Source: JBFHFS01 sp041583495
GTDB taxonomy: Bacteria > Bacteroidota > Bacteroidia > Bacteroidales > Marinilabiliaceae
Assembly (NCBI GenBank): GCA_041583495.1
Contig: JBFHFS010000070.1
Span: 1-23,723, forward strand
DNA length: 23,723 bases
Direction of reading: 5' to 3'
Made by a program: the position numbers and the translations under genes. Shown here piece by piece: positions 7,911 to 15,501 of the stretch. Each line of letters opens with the position of its first letter. Positions within the stretch are counted from its first letter, which is position 1. Below the pieces are notes generated by a model that searched no databases, was not told where the DNA came from, and saw only the letters and a list, made by a program, of their open reading frames with translations.

Positions 7911-9470
7911 CTAACCTATTATTGCTTTTTCATTTACCCTATCCCATGTAACAAGCTTTTTGTGGTCGTAGGCCAAATTCGCCAGGTTAAATGTTACCGC
8001 TTCTTCAAAACCTTCATCAATTCCACAACTCGTTTTGCCTTGTCCCCGAATAGCGTCAACCCATTCTTTAAGATGCAGCAATGTTGCATCAATCGTTTTA
8101 CCATCAATTGTTGTTGGACCATATCCACCTTTCATATATACTTTCGACGTTGCAGAAGATATTGCATCCAGGTCATCCTCCGGGGAATAATAATAGTAGG
8201 GATCGGAAGAATTTACGTCAATATCTTTGTACCTCTCAGCATGATTATCTTTATACATTAGAATGGCTCTGTCGACATCAATGGTACCAGCAGAACCTAA
8301 AATACGGGAAGGCCGGTAGGCATCATTTTTTAAATTACCATCGTAGGTCATGGTTAAGCCCCTTTCCGGATAATTAAAGACAGCATTGAATACATCAGGC
8401 ATGTCGCCATGATGTTTGTAATAATACTGACCTCCCAGTGCAACTGCGGTTTCAGGAATACCCAGGTTTAATATTTGGTTCATGCAGTCGAACTGATGGG
8501 ATAAATCATTCCCCGTAATACTTGTGCCAAATTCGCTGTAGCGTTGCCAGCTAAAAAACTTTTTAAGGTCAAATTCGCAGTAAGGTGCCTTGCCAAGGAA
8601 TTCTTTCCAATTAATATTGTCTTTGTTTCCCAGTTTGTGATCAAAGGCATCATCTCGTATCCATGCCCCAAAATCGGTATTTCGGTTTGTATAAACCTGA
8701 ACCATACTTACATCGCCAAAAACCCCTTTCCGATATAACTCATTAGCGATTTTAAAGCTCATTTGCTGGCGATTTTCATGCCCTAACTGAAAAATTACGC
8801 CGGTAGCCTTTACGGTGTTCCTCAGCTCAACAGCCTCTTCAATGGTATGTGTCATTGGCTTTTCAAGGTAAATATGCTTCCCTGCTTTTGCGGCTTCAAT
8901 GGCAATCTGTGCATGCGTGTGATCTGCTGTGGCAATTATGATGGCATCAATATCATCAGATGCAATCATTTCCCGGTAACTTGAAAATACTTTGGCCGGT
9001 TTCGGGTTACGTTTCTTCCCAAATGGTCTCAAATCGTTTGAAGAAATTTCGACCCCACGCCTGGTATGCACTTCAAAAGTATCACACACCGCAGCAAATT
9101 CAACATTCAGATCCTCCTGGTCTAAGAACTTCTGCATCCCTTTATCAGCCTTTCCCTTTACCGAGCTATCTTTAACATAGTCGGGGTGAACATACCCAAG
9201 GGATTTCAGCAACTGCTCTCCGCGCCAGCCATTGCCGACCACCCCAAACCGGATACGATTTCCACTATTGCCCGTTGGTGGCACCAATTTTTCTTGAGGT
9301 GCTTCAAGCTTCTCTATTTTTAATTTTTCAAGATAATTTTGTTCTTCTCTTCGTGTTACTTTTTCGACATTTGCCTTGTAAGCATAACCAAAATAGCCAA
9401 GAACAGGTAGAGTTGCCAAGGCCTTTATCGTATCCCGCCGGGATATTGTATTTGATTTTCTCTCTTCCAT
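7911..9470 (-). CDS. Tat-exported Gfo/Idh/MocA-family oxidoreductase
   Basis: Predicted NAD(P)-dependent sugar oxidoreductase of 519 aa. The N-terminus carries a twin-arginine motif, SRRDTIK (10-16), followed by a hydrophobic stretch, LATLPVLGYFGYAY (18-31). This suggests export of a folded protein with bound cofactor, as in glucose-fructose oxidoreductase. The Rossmann fold begins at RFGVVGNGWRG (74-84), and the family hallmark EKPMTHT is at 203-209. The substrate domain has GNDLSHQFDCMNQIL, where the conserved His is the likely catalytic residue, and a C-terminal LHLKEWVDAIRG segment. It starts 21 bp after the isomerase/epimerase gene and ends 22 bp before doxX. Family members oxidise sugars or cyclitols, often at C3. 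The family is firm; the substrate and electron acceptor are not known. Confidence 0.9.
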   Translation of the reverse strand: MEERKSNTISRRDTIKALATLPVLGYFGYAYKANVEKVTRREEQNYLEKLKIEKLEAPQEKLVPPTGNSGNRIRFGVVGNGWRGEQLLKSLGYVHPDYVKDSSVKGKADKGMQKFLDQEDLNVEFAAVCDTFEVHTRRGVEISSNDLRPFGKKRNPKPAKVFSSYREMIASDDIDAIIIATADHTHAQIAIEAAKAGKHIYLEKPMTHTIEEAVELRNTVKATGVIFQLGHENRQQMSFKIANELYRKGVFGDVSMVQVYTNRNTDFGAWIRDDAFDHKLGNKDNINWKEFLGKAPYCEFDLKKFFSWQRYSEFGTSITGNDLSHQFDCMNQILNLGIPETAVALGGQYYYKHHGDMPDVFNAVFNYPERGLTMTYDGNLKNDAYRPSRILGSAGTIDVDRAILMYKDNHAERYKDIDVNSSDPYYYYSPEDDLDAISSATSKVYMKGGYGPTTIDGKTIDATLLHLKEWVDAIRGQGKTSCGIDEGFEEAVTFNLANLAYDHKKLVTWDRVNEKAIIG

Positions 9471-9491
9471 AATATGTTTATTTCAACTTCG

Positions 9492-10430
9492 TTACAGCGT
9501 ATTTTTAAAATAATGAAGGTCGTGTGCTATTTTTCTAAAGATATCTTTAGGTAACATAGATGGATTGGTATGCCCCACCTCTGCCCCCCCCAAATCATAT
9601 TCACAATGTATGGTTATCGGGAGTGGGGAGTTTAATAAATCGATTTCCTTCACATATTTTTTATAATCGACCATGCCTTCTCCCAATTGACACCACTCAG
9701 GTTCCCATCGTTTTTCGCCCTTTCCCCATTTAAAATCCTTTATGGCCAAACTATTTATCCACGGGGCGATTACTTTTAGGGCCAATGCCCAGGAATAACC
9801 TCCTTCTACCGTAGCATGTGCAATATCATACTGGACACCGACATATTCGGGATCAAAATCTTTTAATACATAATGTAAATCCCAAACGGCCCCACCAACC
9901 ATTCCCCAGGGACCCGAGTGGTTTTGATATCCCCCCTTGATATTATATTTTCGGTTTATTGTTTCAAGTTGTTCCAGTTTCCGTTTACAGTTATCAAGGT
10001 TCTTAAAAACGGGCAATTTATCGTCATATTTAAAGTAACCCATCCGATAATACCGGATGCCAGAATCAGATGCCGTTCCTAAAATGTCTTCCGTTAAATG
10101 ATGACTGGCATCATTTATGTCGGTTACAATCATAGGCACTTCGACACCTGCTTTACGTATCGCTTTTATGGCTTTGGGCAAATCAACCGTTACATTTTGG
10201 GGTGCAACATGCCCTCCATCCCTGACGGTTAAATCTGCGCCGTGAAATCCCAATTCTGCAATTATTTCACCGAGCTCTTCGTAGTTCAGGAATTGAAGGC
10301 ATTTTGAAAACAAACATATTTTATTAGCATTAGGAGAGGAAATCAATCTGGCCGCTAATGCCGGGGCAATCGCTAACCCAGCGATTGAAGCTGAGCTTTT
10401 TTTAATAAAATTTCTTCGGGTAACAGTCAT
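9492..10430 (-). CDS. Tat-exported sugar phosphate isomerase/epimerase-like TIM-barrel protein
   Basis: A 312-aa member of the xylose isomerase-like TIM-barrel superfamily. The N-terminus is a textbook Tat signal: TRRNFIKK (4-11), then SSASIAGLAIAPALAARL. Metal-site segments typical of the superfamily are present: GGYQNHSGPWG, VGVQYDIAHATVEG, SLAIKDFKW and TIHCEYDLGG. The name reflects homology; substrates in this family also include keto-sugars, and members beside Gfo/Idh/MocA genes often act on the oxidised product. It is 101 bp downstream of the M14 gene and 21 bp upstream of the oxidoreductase. A G8 tract lies in the codons for the metal-site GG of YDLGGAE (9584-9591), intact here. Confidence 0.86.
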   Translation of the reverse strand: MTVTRRNFIKKSSASIAGLAIAPALAARLISSPNANKICLFSKCLQFLNYEELGEIIAELGFHGADLTVRDGGHVAPQNVTVDLPKAIKAIRKAGVEVPMIVTDINDASHHLTEDILGTASDSGIRYYRMGYFKYDDKLPVFKNLDNCKRKLEQLETINRKYNIKGGYQNHSGPWGMVGGAVWDLHYVLKDFDPEYVGVQYDIAHATVEGGYSWALALKVIAPWINSLAIKDFKWGKGEKRWEPEWCQLGEGMVDYKKYVKEIDLLNSPLPITIHCEYDLGGAEVGHTNPSMLPKDIFRKIAHDLHYFKNTL

Positions 10431-10531
10431 CTTGATATTTTAAGGTTGATAAGGTCATTTGGCTGTAACAGCTCACCTTTAATCAACAAGATTAACTAAT
10501 ACAAACCTGTTTTTGGGTTCAACAATACACC

Positions 10532-11800
10532 CTAATCTTCATCCAGGGCCTTAAAATAGGCATCCAAAACATTGCACAATTGACTGCCCAGACGAAGCCA
10601 ATCTTCTGAAAGCGGTTTTTTATCCTGGCTTTTTATCCAATGGGCATTAAGTTCAAATACCAGCGCATCGATACTGTATCGAGACATCAGCCCTTCTTCA
10701 AAGGAGGTGGTCCCGAAAAAAGATGTACCTTCACTGAACCAGGTATCCCGGCGTAACAATTGTTCCAGCACATTCATATTTTCCACATAGTCTTTCTTTT
10801 CTTTCCCGGCTGACGAAAAAAACAGCGGTCCGTTGGAGTCGTTATGGAAATCGATAGCCAGGTCGGGTTTTAACCCCTTTGCGATCATTCCCTCTAACCA
10901 TTTTTCCATGGCCGCGTTTTCAGGGGTTAAAAGCGGATCGGCCGATTCTGTAAGGTTCCTGTTCAAATCCATGCCATTGAGGTTAAACCGTGAGATGCCC
11001 CTTACCACACCGTCCATATTTGCCATGGGTAAAATATATACTGTGTAGTTATTCAGACATTTCTTAGATTCTTCAGAATTGTCCAGCAGTTTTTTTATGA
11101 TTCCTTCAACCACCCAATTCCCACCAGCCTCCCAGGCATGAGCTCGTGCACGAATAAAAATGCGGTGCGGGGAGTTATCCTTACCGACCTGAATAACCTG
11201 TAGCTCCCTTCCTTCAACGGTATTTCCAATAGGGGTAATTCTTACCTGATCATTTTCATTTATCCCGGAAACCAATTTTTTAAGATCACTGACACGATAA
11301 GGTTCTACTCGGGCGATATAAAGAGAGTCGGATTCCATGTGAATTTTAACTTTCATCCGTTCCCCTTCGATCCATTCTACGGGTACATGTTCCCATTTCC
11401 TGTCATCGGGAGAGGTGATGCAGTCCATAATCCAGGTATCGAACGGAATTAGTTTGCCATTGTATATTTCACTGAAATTATGAAAGACCAGGGTAATGTC
11501 GGTTCCCTTTTGGGCTTCAAGCAGAAAATGCCAGTGATCATAAGCCCTGTTTAGAGAGTTCCGCTCATAATCATAAGTTAAATAAATATTTACAGTACTA
11601 TCGTTAGCCAAATCCCAATTCACACTTGACCCGTTTTCTATAAAACAGTTGATGTAGGTTAAACCTGATTTGGTGTTTTGCGACACCCCTTTTGGGTTAT
11701 TGCCAAGTGTAATTTTTAAAGAAAAAGAACATACCAGGATAAGGGCGATGATTTTAAAATTTGGGTTGCTCAAATTTATCTTTTGGTTTTTTTTAAACAT
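10532..11800 (-). CDS. Exported M14-family zinc carboxypeptidase
   Basis: A 422-aa metallopeptidase. A hydrophobic N-terminal segment (about 15-32) looks like a signal peptide, placing it outside the cytoplasm. Residues about 45-175 form an all-beta domain like the M14 N-terminal domain of cytosolic carboxypeptidase-type proteins. The catalytic domain carries RARAHAWEAGG (zinc ligands His221 and Glu224), DLNRN (278-282, carboxylate-binding Asn-Arg pair), AIDFHNDS (third ligand His319) and LVFELNAHW (general base Glu384). All catalytic residues are present. M14 enzymes remove C-terminal amino acids or cleave amide bonds in modified peptides or peptidoglycan. In this locus it may process a peptide or amino-acid substituent of the glycan, which is inference. 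It follows the nitrilase gene by 75 bp. Confidence 0.87.
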   Translation of the reverse strand: MFKKNQKINLSNPNFKIIALILVCSFSLKITLGNNPKGVSQNTKSGLTYINCFIENGSSVNWDLANDSTVNIYLTYDYERNSLNRAYDHWHFLLEAQKGTDITLVFHNFSEIYNGKLIPFDTWIMDCITSPDDRKWEHVPVEWIEGERMKVKIHMESDSLYIARVEPYRVSDLKKLVSGINENDQVRITPIGNTVEGRELQVIQVGKDNSPHRIFIRARAHAWEAGGNWVVEGIIKKLLDNSEESKKCLNNYTVYILPMANMDGVVRGISRFNLNGMDLNRNLTESADPLLTPENAAMEKWLEGMIAKGLKPDLAIDFHNDSNGPLFFSSAGKEKKDYVENMNVLEQLLRRDTWFSEGTSFFGTTSFEEGLMSRYSIDALVFELNAHWIKSQDKKPLSEDWLRLGSQLCNVLDAYFKALDED

Positions 11801-11875
11801 CTTAAATAGGTTATCAGGTTTTATCCAAATAATGGATGCTAAAATGAAGCTAATACAAACACATACAAAGACCTC

Positions 11876-12907
11876 TTAATCTCTAAGTAATGTTTGCATA
11901 TTAGTTGCACTTTTAATATGCTTCGCATGCGTCTTCATCTCAAATTCTTTAAGTATATCAGCAACCTTTACATCGGCAGAAAGGCTTTCAATAATCGACC
12001 ATTCCTCTTCATCGAAATTGGTAATCTTTACCTTCCGTCCATATTTGGCATGAATTTCTTTGAATTTCTGAACATAGGGCCATGTATGCAAAAATGCTTT
12101 CTCCAGGTTTACCGGGGCAATTGCCCAATACTTGCTCCACCTCCCTGTTTTTGCAACTTCCTCTCCGGTGATATCACATATTTTTGCAGTTCCGCTAAGG
12201 GTGCTGGAAACCACACAATATTTATTTTGCCAGGCTCGGGTATTTACCGCTTTACCTCCGGAATAGGCTGAACAAAAGAAAACAATATCCGCCCCCTTTT
12301 CCTTCAGTTTTTCCCAACCATCGTTCCACTCAAGGTCAAAACAAATCTGAACTCCAATGGTCCCAAAATCCGTTTTAAATACGGGTAAATCCAATGGCCC
12401 CGGAGAAACTCCTTTGCCCATCTCCCCTTCGGTGGTATGCATTTTCCGGTATTCACCCAATACTTGGCCTTCCCTGTCGATAACCACAGCCGCATTGTAA
12501 TAGTGGCCATTTTCGACCGTATAAAGTGGACAAACAATATAAGTTTTGTGCTTTTTAGCAAACTCAGAAAACTTTCTGGTAATTTTTCCCAAAGGTTTTT
12601 CTGCAACTTCTTCAATAGATATATCCTCTGATGTATGAAAAAACGGGAAGATTTCAGGGAGGCAAATTATATCAGGTTCATAGTTTACAATATCGGCCAT
12701 GTGATTTAACACTTCCTTAACCATCTCCTGATGATTAAGCGCGTCAATTTTTGTCAATGTAAGGGTAGCAATCCAGATTTCTCCGGGTAATTTTGGAAGC
12801 AACCCTTCCCTATTCATACCGTTGGCAGAAGATATTGTTGATGAAGTTAATGAAAGTCCCCCCCCCAGGCCAAGTGCCGAGTTCCTGATAAATTTACGCC
12901 GTTCCAT
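11876..12907 (-). CDS. Tat-exported carbon-nitrogen hydrolase (nitrilase superfamily)
   Basis: Predicted amidohydrolase of the nitrilase superfamily, 343 aa from the chosen start. The frame is open to an ATG at 12952, but the ATG at 12907 gives a canonical Tat leader (MERRKFIRNSALGLGGGLSL) like its neighbours, so the 15 upstream codons are unlikely to be used. The Glu-Lys-Cys triad is complete: Glu85 in LPEIFPFF, Lys155 in YRKMHTTEGE and Cys189 in VQICFDLEWNDGW (numbered from 12907). Most nitrilase-family enzymes are cytoplasmic, so Tat export is unusual. A G9 run (12858-12866) sits in the signal-peptide codons. It cleaves a C-N (amide) bond; the substrate is unknown, possibly an N-acyl or uronamide group on the glycan. 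Confidence 0.87.
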   Translation of the reverse strand: MERRKFIRNSALGLGGGLSLTSSTISSANGMNREGLLPKLPGEIWIATLTLTKIDALNHQEMVKEVLNHMADIVNYEPDIICLPEIFPFFHTSEDISIEEVAEKPLGKITRKFSEFAKKHKTYIVCPLYTVENGHYYNAAVVIDREGQVLGEYRKMHTTEGEMGKGVSPGPLDLPVFKTDFGTIGVQICFDLEWNDGWEKLKEKGADIVFFCSAYSGGKAVNTRAWQNKYCVVSSTLSGTAKICDITGEEVAKTGRWSKYWAIAPVNLEKAFLHTWPYVQKFKEIHAKYGRKVKITNFDEEEWSIIESLSADVKVADILKEFEMKTHAKHIKSATNMQTLLRD

Positions 12908-12952
12908 ATTCTTGTTTTTGAAGTTGCTTAACCTACAAAATCCTTTTAACAC

Positions 12953-13110
12953 AGGTTTTTAAATATCCACAAACACACATCTTTTTATCCGGCATTGTCT
13001 ATAAATCAATACAAAAAATCTAAAAATGCGATTTAGGTTGATTTTTAAAACAGTTGTATTTTCTTCTCATTTTTTTCAGTAGAAGAGCCTGTTTGCCTCA
13101 CGGCAACCTG
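12953..13110 (-). other. Intergenic region between beta-helix gene and nitrilase gene
   Basis: No gene fits here. The region is T-rich on the plus strand. Apart from a loose GCC/GGC pairing near 13090-13105 (TTTGCC TCAC GGCAAC), no stable hairpin with a following T tract was seen on the minus strand, so read-through from the beta-helix gene into the nitrilase gene is possible. No TAnnTTTG promoter box was found. Confidence 0.3.
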
Positions 13111-14706
13111 TTAGTGACTTTCAACTGCTCCGATATCAGGTGCGTTTCCTTTATAAATCAAACTTACAGGTGCTTTGTCCTTCCATTGTATCTGTTTATT
13201 GAGAATCAAATACCTGGTATCGTAATCAACACTTAATACCCGAGCTTCCTCAGCGCCCACACGGATCAAATCTCCTTCAACAATATCAAACCCATCGGTA
13301 AAGAAATAAGGATCCTCTACTTTCAAAACACTATCCTGGCCTGCCCCAATGGTATAGGTTAGAAATCCCCCAGCATCTATACAGGGGCTGCATTTTTTTA
13401 ACTCATATTCGCTTGGGTCAATATTTTTCAGATTGGGTTGGTCTACAATAAACCCGGGGTTTCCCTGGATATTGCTTCCGCTATAATCGGGATAAGCTTG
13501 TTCAAAGGCATGCAGGGCATACCCCTCGTCTTCCTTTCCCATATAAAAGACATCTTCATCCTTCCCACTCTGTGCTGTGATATTATTGTAGTAGAAACGG
13601 GCTTCTGAAGGATTGGCCGGGGTGGAAAAAGCGACTTGGACACTTGGTACATCCCTTGAAGTGTGAACATCTTTGAATATCCTATTGGCATAGAATATAT
13701 TGTTCATGAAGATGTTGTCATATAACTCAGAATATGAATTGTGGGAAATTTTAACTCCCGGGCCACTACCATAGCGGCCTCTCCCGCCATTGGAATAAAC
13801 CGTGTTATTATAAATACGATTGCTAAAATTGAATACTGCTTCGGGAGAGTCTGCCCCGCCCCCAATCTTGCCATAACCACAAATATCCATGCCACCTTCA
13901 CATCCGGCAAATATATTATTTCGCATAACACACTTTACCCCGGCGAATTGTACACCCCAGCTCGCCGGCGGTTCTTTGCCATGATAAAGCCCATCTTTGT
14001 GTGAATTGGGTCCAAACAGGTTGTTTTCAATAAGGATGTGTTCGCTCTTGCGGTAGGGACCCGACCACTCTCTGTCGCGAGTAGCAAATATCTCGAGAAG
14101 CTTTTGAATCGGATTGATCAATATATTGTTTCGAATGGCTGAATTATGGACCCCCATAAAAACCAGGCAGGTATGAGATGCAGTATGAAAGATATTGCCC
14201 TCAATCAAATGATGGCTACCGCCCTGAATAGAAATCAGGTCGGTCCCGTTTTTCAATGTATTATTCTTAAAATGAACATAATCACCCATGGTCTTTAAGC
14301 TACAAGACTCAAAGGCATCACTGTTTTCAAAGTCACAATTTTCGATCGTAATATGTGAAGAGGATTCAATGCGCATAAATCGGTTGCAATCCCTGAACTT
14401 TAAACCTTCTATTTTAATATAGGATTTATCATTCATGTATATGGCCATGCTATCGCTTGTGAATATGGGATTTGCCCCAGCAGCCGCTTTATAAATTATT
14501 GGATAATTTACCGTACCGGATACTGATGGCTGAATAGGTTGGGTATACGTACCGCTTTCCAGCAGAACGATGCTCCCTGGAGCGACTGCCTTATTTAATT
14601 CTTCTAAGGTCTTCGGGTTTGCAGTTAATGTAGTTTGTCCGAACACAGCACCCGAAAATGCACTAAGTACCAAACACAGATAACTTATGGGAAAATATTT
14701 TCGCAT
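13111..14706 (-). CDS. Exported right-handed parallel beta-helix protein (candidate polysaccharide lyase/hydrolase)
   Basis: A 531-aa protein with a clean signal peptide (about 1-23, ending SGAVFG before QTTL). The N-terminal segment resembles the start of chondroitinase-B-like (PL6-type) and related beta-helix enzymes: LEELNKAVAPGSIVLLESGTY, then YPIIYKAAAG and IKIEGLKFRD. Asn-ladder turns recur through the body (IENCDFEN, FKNNTLKN, IEGNIFH, IRNNILIN, IENNLFG, MRNNIFAG, YNNTVYS, MNNIFYAN), the mark of a parallel beta-helix. The end has CSPCIDAGG and APDIGAVESH, common in this class. I cannot find a lyase-defining catalytic Lys/Arg motif, so pectate or glycan lyase, glycosidase, or carbohydrate-binding function are all possible. 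It is the first gene after the 795-bp gap that follows susD. Confidence 0.8.
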   Translation of the reverse strand: MRKYFPISYLCLVLSAFSGAVFGQTTLTANPKTLEELNKAVAPGSIVLLESGTYTQPIQPSVSGTVNYPIIYKAAAGANPIFTSDSMAIYMNDKSYIKIEGLKFRDCNRFMRIESSSHITIENCDFENSDAFESCSLKTMGDYVHFKNNTLKNGTDLISIQGGSHHLIEGNIFHTASHTCLVFMGVHNSAIRNNILINPIQKLLEIFATRDREWSGPYRKSEHILIENNLFGPNSHKDGLYHGKEPPASWGVQFAGVKCVMRNNIFAGCEGGMDICGYGKIGGGADSPEAVFNFSNRIYNNTVYSNGGRGRYGSGPGVKISHNSYSELYDNIFMNNIFYANRIFKDVHTSRDVPSVQVAFSTPANPSEARFYYNNITAQSGKDEDVFYMGKEDEGYALHAFEQAYPDYSGSNIQGNPGFIVDQPNLKNIDPSEYELKKCSPCIDAGGFLTYTIGAGQDSVLKVEDPYFFTDGFDIVEGDLIRVGAEEARVLSVDYDTRYLILNKQIQWKDKAPVSLIYKGNAPDIGAVESH

Positions 14707-15501
14707 GATTTTCTCTTTTTTTTGAATTGTTACATGTGTCTAAAATTTGTTTTTCAATGGTCACCCAGAACTCGATACGGGCGAATTCGCCATTTTTGTA
14801 ATTTTCTTCCAGCCAAAACGGGACAAGTTGTGTGAGAATCCCCAGGCATCCGGATCAGAACCGGTCTCGATTTTTCTTATCGGGAACTTGTTTCCCTCCT
14901 TGTTATAAAAAGGGTTAAAAAACTAAGCCTAAATTATTCGTAAAACCTTTTCCCAACTGCCTTCTTTTTTCTATTTCTGGAAAAGGGAATACACACCTCA
15001 CTGATGGTCGTTGCTCCGAAAAAATTGTTTCATCAGCAATTCAAGCGATTGGAAATATAAATTGAATGTCTATTACGATAAACTAATCTTTTTCTTTCGT
15101 GTTGATTCTTGAATTCCCGAACTTAAGGAATGAGCAGAACTCATTTTTTATAAGTTATTCCTCAGCTAATGCTATGGCGCTAGGCGGGCCTTGTAATTCT
15201 CAGCTATTGTAAAACAGGCTTTGTCCTAAAATGCTATAAATCGGCCTTATGAAAATACGGACTTTAAAGTCAGAGACTAAAAAGACCAAATCAAACTTCG
15301 CAAAAAAGAGCGCATGTTGGTTACCGGTATAATCTCTAAGAAGGAAGATTTTGATAATTGAATCAGATTTCCCTGCCATATCCGGCAGGGAAATCGATTC
15401 AATTACTTAACTAGTTATCTATCTTCCAAGGCGATCTATAATTATTTTACAAAAAATAAAAACATAAAATAATCAGAAATCAGTTGAGTCCTATTTGAAT
15501 A
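14707..15501. other. 795-bp non-coding stretch between susD and the beta-helix gene
   Basis: No convincing coding region on either strand. It contains the long inverted repeat listed separately, a small plus-strand hairpin AATGAG-CAGAA-CTCATT followed by T residues (15129-15150), a GGGAA/TTTCCC mini-hairpin near 14880-14895, and two CTCAGCTA repeats near 15161 and 15200. A 27-codon plus-strand frame from 15249 has no recognisable similarity and is regarded as chance. The region may hold the promoter for the downstream enzyme operon, but no TAnnTTTG box was found. Confidence 0.5.
15356..15404 (-). terminator. Long inverted repeat downstream of susD (terminator, attenuator or mRNA-end hairpin)
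   Basis: Arms at 15356-15377 and 15384-15404 pair over 21 bp with one bulged A (15365) and a six-base loop; the core is TTTCCCTGCC / GGCAGGGAAA. It lies about 100 bp after the susD stop. On the minus strand no long T tract follows, so it is not a standard intrinsic terminator. A 3'-end stabiliser that keeps susCD mRNA more abundant than the downstream enzyme genes is equally plausible. Confidence 0.6.

Noticed and set aside
12908..12952. Upstream ATG extension of the nitrilase gene
   Set aside because: The extra 15 residues would precede and spoil a canonical Tat leader that begins at the ATG at 12907.
15129..15150. Plus-strand terminator-like hairpin AATGAG/CTCATT with T tract
   Set aside because: There is no plus-strand gene for it to end; a six-base stem is easily found by chance in AT-rich DNA.
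15249..15332. A 27-codon plus-strand frame in the large gap
   Set aside because: Too short, lysine/serine-rich by chance, with no similarity or neighbouring signals.
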